From NCBI GenBank assembly GCA_024138015.1, contig JAMXBB010000012.1, positions 23,696,991-23,760,990 of the forward strand: a DNA stretch of 64,000 bases. The letters are read 5' to 3'. Positions within the stretch are counted from its first letter, which is position 1. Every line of letters starts with the position of its first letter. Under the pieces are notes generated by a model that was not told the origin of the DNA, ran no database searches, and saw only the letters and a program-made list of their open reading frames with translations. This DNA comes from Lumnitzera littorea (Eukaryota; Streptophyta; Magnoliopsida; Myrtales; Combretaceae). Positions 9,758 through 20,699 of the stretch are shown piece after piece. The position numbers and the translations under genes were made by a program.

Positions 9758-12632
9758 TGTCACGCCCTGAAGTGGCAGAGTCATAACAGCCCCCGCTGTG
9801 TAAACCATCCTAAGATAGAAGTTGGCCTTACAACCGCTATCTTAGACCTGATCTACACAAGGCGTCCACGACTAACCTGCTTTGAAGTAGACAGTTTGTA
9901 ATTTAAACAAATCATTTACCTAAGAAAGTGAGGAAAATTATATATAATCATTATAATTCAGTTATTACATTAATCAGAAATGAAAAGTAAAATATGTGTT
10001 GATTCTTCAATGTTTTTCCTCACTCCTCAGGATCCAGCAGTTGCTAGCTTCAGAATAGTTGTTGCCGCTTCTTAGCCAGCACCTGCACGACGTCTATAGG
10101 GATGTGAGTAACCACAGCTCAGTAAGTTAGGACGGAGGACTTAAAACTATACCATACACACAACAAGGTTTTCAATCACTTATTAGGTGCAATGCATGTG
10201 CAAGCAAATGCCATCGCACTACGTTGTTCGGCCCGTCTTGAGATTAGAGAAATTGCGCCCGCTCTAATCCAGGTTGAGGAGTTGCCGTTAATGCAACAGC
10301 TCACGACCAAACCCAGGCTTGTGTAATGGAGACCTTGCTCCTCCCGCGACTACCTTCGAACCACTGCCTTCACCCTCGCCGCGACCTCCTCTCCTGTCAC
10401 TTAGTTCGACTGAGGATGAAGAAGGGACCGTTTTACAATCCTGCTATATCCCTTCCGAAGGGGTCGGTATTTAGCCGGAGAGTCCTAAATCCCCTAACGG
10501 GTTGCCATGCATGTTCGATTATGATTACTAGTCGTATATTTGATTAAGTCCAATTTAGGGTGATCGACCATTACATACAATTCATACAACATGTGCCAAA
10601 GCAACAAACAGAATCATAGCATCACCCATAATCAAGCACATGCACACATTCAACTATCTAACAAGCACAACCAAGCATAATCTTAACCCTCAAAAAATAC
10701 AGCATCGTATTAATCCCAACTTACCTCGACTCTTCGCTCGCTCACTCGAGGTCCGATTTGCTCAGGTCATCGCCGGTTATCCCTATAACACGAACGTGGT
10801 TTTAGCTTTTCATATAACTGTTATAGGTTTGTTTTATCCTATAATGCTTATTGTTAGGTTTTGTTTAAGGTTTAATATGCCTAATTATCTAGGTATTAAG
10901 TCTTTTACAATTATTCTAGGTTTGGGGTTAGGTTCAGGTTCGGTTTTCGCATCGATTTCTAAATTAAGTTTTAGTTCGATTTTTAAATCCTTAACATGTT
11001 CGAATCCTAATGTGAAATTAATCACATTAAGCTCGAGTATCTAAATATCCTATTGGGTTGTAATTTTGGTATTCTAAACTATTCGGTACATGCTAACCCT
11101 AATTGAGGTATTGAATTTATTTCCGATGTGTAAAAATCTTACATTTTGAGATATTTACTTAAAATTAAATATTATTTCAGATTTATTATTTTTCTGATTT
11201 CAATTATAATATTATCTAAATAACTTTATTTTTTTAGATTTATTAATTTACATTTTCACATATTCCTAATTTCTTATATTCTTTACCTAATTTCCCTAAT
11301 TAACCATACTTAGTACCTAAAGGCTAGGATTAGGGTTCCATTGCAGAGATTAACTTCCTTAAACATCTAATTAAGATCCAAATCAGTAATTAACATCCTA
11401 ATCACCTAATTAATCTTAAATCATCCAATTTTACTATCATTTTAGGGCTAAAAATTAACTTAAAATTTTCGAAAATTAATTTAAAAAAAATGGCTTCATA
11501 GCATTGTTCTACATCATATGAGAATCCTAAAAAAAAATTTTGAGCCCCAAACTACATCCCTAAGCCTATTTAATTTCCGGTTTAATCATGCTCGGTTTTG
11601 AACAATTTGTTAAGGACCCTATATTTCTAGACATAATTAAACTAAATCAACATTTTTCCCTAAATCTACATACAATAAAACCTCAGAATAACAAGTTTCA
11701 TAATTTTCTGGGCAAAATAACTAATTTTACAAAATTATACAAGAATCGGGCTGGAATTTGGACTCATCGGTTCAAGTGGCTCCGGCCACCGCGGGCCGCC
11801 GTGGCCTTATCGGCCGGCCTGGGCGCTGCCACCACCGTGTGGTGGTGGTGGCCGTCCACTTCCAGCTGCTCGTCTGATGGGGGTTCCCTCTAGAAGCCCT
11901 AATTGCACAGATTTTTCTAATTTTTTTCCAAACCGAATTTTTCTCTCAATTTTTGACTCTCCCTAATTTTCTCTGATTCCCAACTGTCCAAATGAGTTCT
12001 TGGATTTTTCCTGCTATTTATAGGGTTTTAGGGGATTTATTGTGCATTAATTTGGACAAGACAAGTGTTTTATCCCTAAATTTTTTGCTTTTATGTTGTT
12101 CTAATTTAATTGGTTGAATTTTCTTTTTCAGATTCTGACTTGCCACAACCAACCTTGCATCATTCCACACCCTTCTAATTTTTTTCTGATTTTTCCACAA
12201 TTATTTTATAATTTTCTTTAATTATTTGCTTAGTTTTTGGCCAATTTAGGTAATTTCGCGTGTTTTTATCTACACGTAAATACATGTAGGGTACACGTGA
12301 ACATTCCTAATTATTATTTTGGTCATTCTAAAATTTTTAGTATACATATAATCTATCTCTAATAATTTATTAGTTATTATATTACACTTTTTGCCTTTTT
12401 AGTAATTAGCAATTATTATGCTTAAAATTTGAAAATTTTATAGTCTCCTATTTTACTATTTATTTTCTTAAATTTAAGTTTACGGGGTCATTTTTAGTAA
12501 TATTTCTCTCAATAGTTTATAATTTGGGTGTGATCGGATCCTTTAGGGCGATCGGCTAAAGGATCCGATCACCCTAAACCTTGGGTTCTAAGTTCAATCT
12601 TACGGTTACTTGGCTGAACTTTGGGGCTTACA
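9758..12632 (+). mobile_element. Solo LTR, third nesting layer
   Basis: The 2875-bp segment starts TGTCACGCCCTGAAGTGG, a start typical of chromovirus (Tekay/Del-like) gypsy LTRs, and ends GGGGCTTACA. A perfect 5-bp duplication GTGGT flanks it (9753-9757 and 12633-12637). No gag or pol and no internal pair of direct repeats is visible, so a solo LTR is preferred. It contains GC-rich islands (10030-10400, 11770-11890) and a perfect hairpin near its 3' end. Open frames inside it (for example 10326-10547, 10640-11044, 11588-11893) look like chance. Confidence 0.8.
12529..12576. repeat. Perfect 15-bp inverted repeat (hairpin) near LTR end
   Basis: GATCGGATCCTTTAG and its exact reverse complement CTAAAGGATCCGATC are separated by a 9-base loop GGCGATCGG. 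Outside the stem, GGGTG and ACCC can extend the pairing with one bulge. It lies about 60 bp before the LTR 3' end, where polyadenylation or R-region structures are usually found. Confidence 0.85.
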
Positions 12633-12730
12633 GTGGTTAAACATACGGACTTAGTTTGGGTATTGAGTGTGAGGTTTTGGATTTGAATCTTGGTAAAGGT
12701 AGGGAGGTCTTTTTCTTATTTTTTTGTTAA
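12633..12730 (+). repeat. Possible SINE-like tRNA-derived head, split by the nested LTR
   Basis: Rejoining across the GTGGT duplication puts TGGCCTAGTGG (fits the Pol III A-box consensus TRGYNNANNNG) at 9746-9756 about 40 bases before GGATTTGAATC (12676-12686), a degenerate B-box. A T-rich tail follows (12711-12728). Spacing and tail fit a short tRNA-related SINE of roughly 130 bp. It may equally be chance within LTR sequence. Confidence 0.35.
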
Positions 12731-14722
12731 CTAGCATACTGCCACATATCAGGATCTAGTTGCGCCACGTGTCCTGATACATGGCATTTTCGGATTGGAT
12801 GATCTTGCTGACTTGGCATGCCACATGTCACGAGATGATACGTGGCAGGTTGAGAGTGGTTTGCATGGCTGATGTGGCGCTACATTAACATTTTCCCTCC
12901 TCTTTTCCTTCGTTTTCCCCTTGATTTTCCTCCTTTTTCCTTCTTAAGAATAGCCCGACCCCCTCACTTTAGTCTCTGATTTCGTGCTTTTTCCTTATTG
13001 AAACACACCAATTAATGGTGCAAGTTTATCCTCTACATGGCCTACTTTGAATAAAACACAATAACGCATCCAAATTCGGTAAAAAACAAATTCAATTTGA
13101 GCTTTAAAAATCGGAAAAAAACTAATTTTTTGGACTTTTTTCATTAAATTCGAATTCGAGCTTTCCATGTTTTTAGGATCAATTTGTGTATAAAAAGGTG
13201 TTGGGGGAGCTCACACAATCATAGACAACTATTCACGATTAACTCCCAAGCTCTCTTTCTCTTTTGCGGCCATTTTCTCTCTTTAACCTGCACTCTCTCT
13301 CTTCGATTCTCTCTCTCCACTTCAACTCGAGGCCAACCACCATTACGATCAAGCTCTACTTAGTTTAGGCTCTCCAACTCGACCTCTTTCAACTGCCGTC
13401 GTAACCCCTAGCAGCTTCCCCAAGCCACCTTTCATTAAACCCTAACCACCGCTGAATCACCCTCTTCAAACCACCACCAAACACCACCCTAAGCACCAAC
13501 CAACCACATGGCCGAACTCAGTACACTTGAAAACCCTTACCTCAATCAGCCAGCCACGCCAACCAACTCCCTCTAATGCCACTTAAGCACCACCGTCGAC
13601 CGCTACCTTCGACAACTGCCAGACAACCAACCCAGGCCATGACACTCGGCCTATCTCCCTAAAGTCCAATATGAAATACACAAATCTGCCCTCACCCACT
13701 AGAAATTCCCTTCGAATCGCACCCTTAAGCTATTGCTACTATTGAAGTTAGTAGAGCCCGACCCGACCCGACCCAAGTCCAACCCACGCATCCAGCTACA
13801 TCCGTCCAAAGCTTATTATTATTATTTTTGTTTATTTATTTGTTTTACTTATGTAAATGTAATCAAATAAAAAAAAAGAGGAAAAAGAAAGAAGAAAAAA
13901 AGAAAAGAAAAAAGAAAAAAGAGTAATCTTGTTTTATTTATTTATTTTTTATTTTTACTAGTTTAATAAAAATAAATAAAATATAATAAGTAATAAATAA
14001 ATAAGGTGATATAATAAAATGAAATAAGTATGATAAGGAATTGTTTTATCACTTAGAAAATTGATTTTTCAAAAAATAAAATAAAAATAAATCAACCATT
14101 TTTCAAAATGAGATCATTTAAAATTTCAAAAAATAAAAACTAATTTAGGGCCCTTTAGGAGATTTTCTTAAATAAATCAAAATGGGTAAAAACGTAAATT
14201 CGGTTGTTTTAAAAACTAAAATCAACTCAACCTACTAAAGTTTTTATTAAAAAGAACTACGTACGTTTGATTCTGAATAGCGGGTACGTAAGCACCTGCA
14301 GGGCGATGATAAAAATGAAAAACGTAATTTTCCTTTTCCTTTAATTTATATTATTTTGTTTATCTAATTAGAGTAATTAAATCGAGTCTTGTCTTTTAAA
14401 ATTAAAAGGTGATTTTTAAGTTTAATTCTAATTTTGGAAAGTCAATGGTACCCGTAAGGGTTTAAAATTCTTAGCCTTTGGATCCATGATCTTTGGTTTC
14501 AAAAACCATTTTACAAAATTGGTTTTTCTCGTTAGACTAGTAGCTAAGTGTTTTTCTCGATTTCGATCGGGTGGCGACTCTAAAGTTGTTTTTGAAATAA
14601 AAGGATCGGTTCTTTTTAAACCCTAGTCGAGGGTCAGTATTAAGCAAGTAAGGTTTAATACTGGTCAGTTTAAAGAAGACCTATTTTATAAAAAGAATCG
14701 GGAGAGTGAAAAATTAGGCTCA

Positions 14723-15120
14723 ACAAACCGAAAACTTGAAGATGTGTATATGAAGGAGATTTTTGAAATAGCACTTGAAAAGGACTAAAGCCTTCTAAGA
14801 CAGAAGATGGAAGGGGATTAACTAAATGAGTTGCAGTAAGAATTGCTTCACCACAAAAACACAAAGGCAAAGAAGATTGAAGAAGTAAAGACTAAGCTAC
14901 ATTGATCAAATGTTTATGCTTATGCTCAACAACTCCATTTTGTTGGGTGTTTCTACACAAGAAAGTTGATGAATAATACCATGTGTAGAATAGAAGTTTG
15001 GTAAAGAAAACTTTAACCCATTATCATATCTTATTACTTTGATTTTCTGCTGGAACTGAACTAGAACCAACTGATAAAAGTGTGGAATAATAGAAGCAAC
15101 TTCATGTTTGGACTACATAA
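14723..15120 (-). pseudogene. Copia integrase, catalytic C-terminal half
   Basis: Minus-strand reading has QQNGVVEHKHKHLINVA (the third catalytic residue, Glu, of the DDE triad lies in VVEHKH), followed by a stop. Then LPLCFCGEAILTATHLVN and PSSVLEGFSPFQVLFQKSPS end at THLQVFG, where the nested element begins. These match the copia pattern NGVVERKHRHLLNVAR, LP--FWGE-ILTA-YLIN-, PSSVL-G-SP-E-LF--PP-Y-HL-VFG. Confidence 0.85.
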
Positions 15121-15420
15121 GATATACCTAAGTAACCCCTGCATAGTCATCAATAATGATAAGAAAATAATAGTGTTTCCCAAATGTTGGTGTAGCAAAA
15201 GGCCTCCAAATATCCACATGAACAAGATCAAAGGCAGAAGAAGTATCTTTTATGTGCATGGGAAAGGAACAACATCTTTGCTTAACCATAGGACAGACTA
15301 AGCAATCGAATTTATTATAAAGAGCAAAACCATCAAGTTTGTGAATGAGCTGCATTTGATCAAAAGAAGGATGTCCTAATCGAAAATGCTAAACATCAAA
15401 GGTTTTAGGCAGGTCATGTA
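15121..15420 (-). pseudogene. Copia GAG-pre-integrase and integrase N-terminal half
   Basis: The reading is FDV*HFRLGHPSFDQMQLIH, then CLVCPMVKQRC and FDLVHVDIWRPFATPTFGKH, then YYFLIIIDDYAG. HFRLGHPS with CLVC form the HHCC zinc-binding region, and VDIW holds the first catalytic Asp. The stop in DV*HF replaces a conserved Trp (TGG to TAG). Further down, near 15015-15040, IRYDNGLKF carries the second catalytic Asp. Confidence 0.88.
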
Positions 15421-15739
15421 CTACACTCAAAGAAACAAGAAGAACAAACATATTACAATTATGCTGAGTAGCATAAACAGAGAAGTGCTCCAAGATATAT
15501 AGTCTACGTTTTTCCTTAGCATGACCAGTTACTTTCATTGTGGCTAAATCCTAAATATAAGCATAAGCTTTAGTGAAAGTAAGAATAAATCCTTGTGACA
15601 TTAGCTTAGAGATTGATACAAGATTAAAGGCAAATCCAAGAACAAACAAAACATTATGTACAAGGGGGTTTGGACATAACTGAACAATTCCTTTATGTGT
15701 AGCATGAACACGTTTTTTATTTGGAAGTTGAACAAAACA

Positions 15740-15935
15740 ATCCTAAATTTCAGAGGAGGATAGAAAATGACTAAGCAAATTGATCATATGATCAGTAGCT
15801 CCAGAATCTAAAATCCACAAAATACTTGAATCCGAATAAGAGACACAAGCAAGACCAAAATAGACTAAAGGACTCGATAAAAAAATACCTGTTGTGCTAT
15901 CCATTAAGACAAGCAAAGAATGAGACATCTATTCA
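15740..15935 (-). pseudogene. Copia aspartic protease
   Basis: The minus-strand frame contains ILWILDSGATDHMI, the standard copia protease active-site motif (W-LDSGATDH). It follows the gag zinc knuckle (16210-16262) and precedes integrase. The upstream and downstream frames are broken. The intact motif shows the element family had a normal protease before decay. Confidence 0.88.
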
Positions 15936-16139
15936 TTCTGCAAAATAGATGAATGGATAGACGAAGAAGCAACATTTGTAGAATGAACATTCAAGCTATT
16001 ATTATCTAAAACAATAAGTAAACCTAACAGATGAAGAACTTGATCCTTTGTTAGATTGACACTTAAACTGGATGATTCTACACCACTTGACAAAGAAGTA
16101 ACATTATCAACGTGAGCATCATCAAACTTAATATTAGAA

Positions 16140-16990
16140 ATGACCTGATTTGCTTTAGAAATTCAAGATTGCATCTTCTTGAACCGAAAATGCAAAGGAA
16201 ATCCAATTAATCGGTAACATTTCTCCTTCAAGTGACCTTGCTTATGACAATAACTATAAGACAGGTCATTTCTTAAAGACTTCTGTTTAGAAACATTAAC
16301 AGTAGCCATAACCGAACACTTGATATCTATAACCTAGTTTGGCTTGTTTAATTTTTGAAATTCATCCCTGATAACAAGATTATATGCTTCATCCAATGTA
16401 GGAAATGCCTTTAACACCAAAATTTGTGAACTTAAGGTTGAAAAACTATCATTGAGTCTATTAAAAAACTTGAACACATAGTCCTTATTAATCATTTCCA
16501 CAAACTTCTCAAAACACTGCACATTATAGGATCTACAATCATTGTGCAGAAGGGGCTTGTAATTCCTAAGTTCGTCCCAAATCGTGTTTAACTCCATAAA
16601 ATAATCATCAATAGATCTATTTCCTTGTATGATTGTATTAAGTAAGTGATATAGTTGGCAAATTCATGTATCATCTGGTTACACAAACCTTGTTTTCAAC
16701 TTAATCCAAATATCTCACACTAAATTCATATACATGACAGTCGATGCAATCTGAGGTGAAGCAGATCTTAAAAGCTATGCTACTATGAGATTATTACATC
16801 TATACCATACCTAAAACAACGGATAATCCTGATCTAGAATTGCAACAGATCCATAAAAAAATCCTACTTTGTTCTTGATCGAAAGAGCTAAAGTAAAAGA
16901 CCTGCTCTAGGTGTTGTAATTCATACTTGTAACCATTGGTGTCACGATCATCGAATTTTGCGAGTTCATATGATGCAGATAATACAGCGA
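16140..16990 (-). pseudogene. Copia gag with degenerate CCHC zinc knuckle
   Basis: The open part 16334-16597 reads ELNTIWDELRNYKPLLH, then FNRLNDSFSTLSSQILV and TLDEAYNLVIRDE, typical copia gag (UBN2/Retrotran_gag type). Downstream at 16210-16262 the knuckle reads YSYCHKQGHLKEKCYRLIG. The first Cys of C-x2-C-x4-H-x4-C is now Tyr, a TGT-to-TAT change. The start of gag near 16990 is not clear. Several stops interrupt the frame. Confidence 0.85.
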
Positions 16991-17010
16991 GTTTAAATCT
17001 TCTAGTGGTA

Positions 17011-17031
17011 AGATCTTAGGCCCTGATACCA
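17011..17031 (-). promoter_or_regulatory. Copia primer binding site (tRNA-iMet)
   Basis: Directly inside the 5' LTR the minus strand reads TGGTATCAGGGCCTAAG. TGGTATCAGNGCC is complementary to the 3' end of plant initiator tRNA-Met, the usual primer of copia reverse transcription. Confidence 0.88.
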
Positions 17032-17288
17032 TGATGAAATTAGATTTGTAGTTCTGTGTATGCGATGAACTGAATCAAGAGATGATAATGTATATAGGTT
17101 CCTAAAGTTATAGTAAGATAGGAAGGAAAAGAAGACGAGAGCTCTGTAGAAAAATGAAGAATGCTTAACAAAATCAATTAAAAAATCTGTTAAGCTACCT
17201 AAGATTAAAAGCTCAACTCACTATTTATATACAACTTAAGTAGTAAATACACATATGTATAATTAAATCGAGCTAAGTCTTCATAACA
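17032..17288 (-). repeat. Copia 5' LTR
   Basis: 257 bp, TGTTATGAAG...CATCA on the minus strand, matching 5575-5820 along its length. It is followed by the PBS on the inner side and by the host duplication TTGTT on the outer side. Confidence 0.88.
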
Positions 17289-17293
17289 TTGTT

Positions 17294-18735
17294 CATCAAA
17301 TCTCTTCAAGCTCGGGTTGAATCTTTTATGGATGTATTGAGGTTTCGTAGATTTTACCAAATCTTGTTTCAATTAGTTTTATCCTAAGCTTTCAAGATAT
17401 TTGTAAGTTTTGTTAATGATTTATTCATGATTTTGCAAAATCCACACAAAAATTCAATAAATTTGGCTTAATCCAATGTTGAAGCATGTTTTAGAAAATT
17501 TTCCTCCCCTTTCCCTTACTTACTGGGTGCATAGAAAAGAAAAAAAGAAATTAACGAGTCACATATCAAGCACATGAATGCAGGTAGGCCCCCACTAGGC
17601 GTTCCATGAATTAGAACCAAAGACTTCTAATTCCATATCCACATGCCTAACTAGCTATGTTAAGTTTATTTCCACAACGTTTTGTGCATTTAAATTGTAC
17701 TTGAGCTTTTAAATATTGGTCTAACTTTAATTTTATTTTTCAATTATAACCTTAATTCACTTCAACTTATTTTAAAATGACCCTAAGCACATTTAAATGC
17801 CTCAAAATATGCATGTTAAAGATTTCTCCATACAAATTCAATTTAATAAATTTCAAATCTTTTTTTTTCCATCTAATTAAAATTATTCGATAATTCAAAT
17901 TTAAATTGAACAAAAGCCTACTCTTATGAATCTAAATTTTTACTGGAATTTTCTCAAAAATAATTTTCTAATGAAGCCCAATTTTTTAAGATTGTAAATT
18001 TATTAAATTGCATGTATATTTTAATATTACTTGATCTGATCTTAAATGACTCATTGACTTAACTTGAACTCGTTTGACACTTCTTATTTTTCATTTTTCT
18101 TGTATCTTTTCTATTTTTTCAATTTTTTTTGGATTTGTTTAATTTTTTGGATTTTTTAACCTAGCAAAAAATGAAGACAAAAATAAATTTACAAATAAGA
18201 GAGCGGCAAAAATGGGGTTTCTATAGGTATGCTGGGTTATTTCTATTGTAAAAACATGAAAATATAAAGAATTAGTGTTTTTCTCTTCCTTTCCTCTCTC
18301 TCATTATGATACTTAGTTTATTTTCTTGTAGACTTGTTTTGGTTAGTTGTGACCTAAGTTACTCTTTAGTGTGACCGTTTGGTCGTAAGTGGCTTAGGTC
18401 ACTTCGAAGGCCAGGCTGGTGGTGTTCCAACCGTTATGATGGGAGTTCCTTGGTCGTAATAGAGGATACACCCTACTATCGAGATTACCGATAGGAGTTA
18501 AGTTTGTGGTGTTTCGACCTGCCTAGACCTGAAAAGGTACGATAGTTAGGAGTCTTCACAAGAACTTGACTTTCATATATCCGTTCACTCGTTGTAGGCA
18601 TGGACATAAAGAATTAGGATAAGGATAACACTAAGTAAAAATGAACACGAAATGCTAAGGGAATGAACTTTTATTATTAACAACTAATAAGTACATGAAT
18701 CGGAATTACAAGAGTTAATCAAAATACAATGCAAG
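17294..18735. other. No identifiable gene
   Basis: AT-rich host sequence to the right of the copia element. It contains T-rich runs (17860-18150) and, from 18300 to 18600, a more balanced stretch that could be 3' UTR or LTR of the adjoining Tat-type element. No LTR pair could be matched. Confidence 0.35.
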
Positions 18736-18739
18736 ATTG

Positions 18740-19665
18740 TCTACATTTCATGTGCGTAGGATGAATTCATCATCCATCCCTTCAAGTCGGTAGACACCAT
18801 TCCCCAGGTTTTCTTTTACTTTGACCAGATCTTCCCATTTGGAGGCCAATTTCCCTTATCCTTTACAAGAGCCTATAACTTGTAATCTTTTACACAATCT
18901 CTGACTTTGAACTCTTTATGCTTGATCTTCTTATAACAATATTTGGCCGCCTTGTGTTGATAGGCAACCACCCTAACTACAACTAAGTATCATATTTCTT
19001 CTATTGTATCTCTACTAACCTGTAAGATAGATATTGAAGGATTGCATCTTGATCTTGAGGACTTCAAACTCTATAGGCAAGATGGCTTCTGAACTAAAGG
19101 CTAAACAAAATGGAGTCTTGCTCGTTGATGTTCATGAGTGGTTCAGTACCCCCACAGGATGTTTAGGAGTTTGTCTGTCCATTTGCCTTGTGCTCGATTA
19201 ACCCTTTTTTTGATGTTTTCAAGTATGAACCCATTGGTCGCCTTAACTTAGCCATTGGATTATGGGTACGTAGCCAAGGTGAAATGGGGTTTGATGTAGT
19301 GTTTGGTATAAAACTCTCTAAACTTTAGATTGTCGAACTGACATCGGTTGTCCATTATAAGGTATAGGGGACTTCGAATCTGGAGAGGAAATTCTTATGG
19401 ACGAACAACTCCATACCCCTTTTCGTAATCATGGCAACAGCCTTAACCTTAGCCTCAACCTACTTTGTAAAGTAGTCAACTCCTAAAATTATGAATTAGA
19501 GACCTCTAGACACTTTTAGGAAGGCATCCAAGATGTCGATGCCCCATTAGGTAAAAGCCATGGACTGGTTAGTAGTTGAAAGTTAGAGCTAAAGGCATGA
19601 GTAATTGGGGGTGCTTTTAGTATTGTAGGGACTTTTAAGCTAAGCTTTTGCATCTTACCTCATCT
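18740..19665 (-). pseudogene. Tat-type gypsy integrase
   Basis: The readings include GIDILGAFLKVSRGLQF, IILGVDYFTK-VEAKVKA and GLIEHKANGQTNS. These match the Tat integrase style (G-D--GPFP-A-GG-KF-VVAVDYFTKW-EA and VEVTNRT). The domain ends with GKLASKWEDLVKVKENLGNG and VYRLEGMDDE. LRT-NV gives the usual terminal tripeptide-like end, with its Trp (TGG) now TGA or TAG. Many stops are present, so the domain is dead. Confidence 0.8.
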
Positions 19666-19935
19666 TTGGCTAATAATATCTAAGCCGAAGAGTTCGGATA
19701 TAAAGGGCTTGAGATTGAATGTGATTGTTGCATATAACGCCATGCAGCTCTTCCACAAGGTGCAGTCCTTCTTCAATATGGAGGCATCTTAAGAGAGGAA
19801 GACTTACCCTTCTTTGGTATAGGACGCTGTCAATTAGGATAAAGTTAGCAGCATGGTACCTTAGCTTTTTACCTTCCTTCCTGTCGACTGGTAGGGTGTT
19901 ATGCTCTAAGTACTCTTTGATGAGGTTCATCTAGC
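19666..19935 (-). pseudogene. Tat-type gypsy pre-integrase zinc-binding region
   Basis: An 86-codon open stretch reads NLIKEYLEHNTLPVDRKEGK, then KLRYHAANFILIDSVLYQR and a degenerate ELHGVICNNH. This is the H-H-C-C region before integrase in Tat elements (I--YL--G-LP-D---A-K-R--A--Y-LI-G-LYRR, and EIHEG-CG-H-G-R-L). The plus-strand open frame 19725-19934 is its shadow. Confidence 0.85.
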
Positions 19936-19989
19936 TCAACTCGGCGGGTGCCACACTGAGCCTTAAGACCTCTACTTTGTCTAGGTCAA

Positions 19990-20650
19990 TACTCTTTTTT
20001 GGTAAGTACTTGATGAATATTTTTCTATCCTTCACCTTAGGTATTTGTATCCCTATAGAGGCTAGCCTAGACAACTAGTTGGCTATTGAGTTCTCAATTC
20101 AAGGAATTTTTGTGATGCTCTACGAAGGGAACTTTCCAAGAGGGTTTTCACTTTTTCCAGGTACCTTACCATAGACTTACCTCTAGCATTGTATTCACCT
20201 TGAACCTATTAGATGATAAGCATCAAGTCTGAGAAGATCTTTAAATGCTCAACGCCGATCTCTTTGGCCAATTTAAGAGTAGTAATCAAAGTCGTATATT
20301 CAGATTCGCTATTACTTGTGTCAAAGCCGAACATAAGGGCATAGCAGATTATAATCTTATGTGGCTCAACGAATGCTAATCATGTGCCTCTTCCCCTCGA
20401 GGTGAATGAGCAATCGATTTGGAGAGTCTACATAGGCTTATCATCCACTAGCAGTGCTTCCTCCTCTTTGGTTAATTCTACAATAAAGTCAGTCAGGACT
20501 TGCACCTTGTAAGCTGTTTATAGTTGACATTATATTAAGTATACACTAAGTTTAAGTGCGTACTTCACCATTTGCCTAGATGCGTTAGGCTTTTGAAGCA
20601 CTGTTCATAATTGTTAAACAGTCAATATGATGACTTGGTGGGCTTGGAAG
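19990..20650 (-). pseudogene. Tat-type gypsy RNase H
   Basis: Minus-strand readings include LQIDCSFTSRGRGT, then DTSNSESEYTTLITTLKLAK and IGVEHLKIFSDLMLII. These correspond to the RNase H pattern VDGSS---G-GAG, SNNEAEYEALI-GL-LA and SDS-L. The catalytic Asp of the final SDS and other positions are partly preserved, but stops cut the frame. Confidence 0.8.
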
Positions 20651-20699
20651 TATAGACAAAGCTGTTGTGTCTAGATCACTTCGGCAAAGGCAAATTTCT

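Larger units (their letters stand above)
9303..14711. mobile_element. Nested element in copia integrase (Tat-like LTR or non-autonomous element; ends uncertain)
   Basis: About 5.4 kb, or about 2.5 kb without its own nested insertion. It starts TGTAGACACCTAATTTTTA, a common start for plant Tat-type gypsy LTRs, and near 14570 has GGGTGGCGACTCT, a motif common near the end of such LTRs. No gag or pol is seen, so a solo LTR or LARD/TRIM-like element is likely. Ends are ambiguous: AATTA occurs at 9298-9302 and 14712-14716, but then the right end is not CA. ACAAA at 9292-9296 and 14723-14727 instead gives an in-frame copia join but adds GAATTA on the left. The sequence within 6 bp of both ends contains inverted CCTAATTTTT. 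Confidence 0.6.
5575..17288 (-). mobile_element. Ty1/copia LTR retrotransposon, complete but degenerate, with nested insertions
   Basis: This is a full copia-order element on the minus strand: 5' LTR (17032-17288), primer binding site, gag, protease, integrase, reverse transcriptase, RNase H, polypurine tract and 3' LTR (5575-5820). The host duplication TTGTT is present on both sides (5570-5574 and 17289-17293), which fixes the ends. All open frames are broken by stops and frameshifts. Two later insertions interrupt it: a solo LTR in RNase H (6112-7363) and a large element in integrase (about 9297-14722). Without them the element is about 5 kb, normal for copia. The host DNA on either side has no recognised gene. 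Confidence 0.9.

Noticed and set aside
10326..11893. Plus-strand frames of 73, 134 and 101 codons
   Set aside because: They lie inside a TG...CA solo LTR with a 5-bp duplication. They have no recognisable domains, and their composition changes sharply within each frame.
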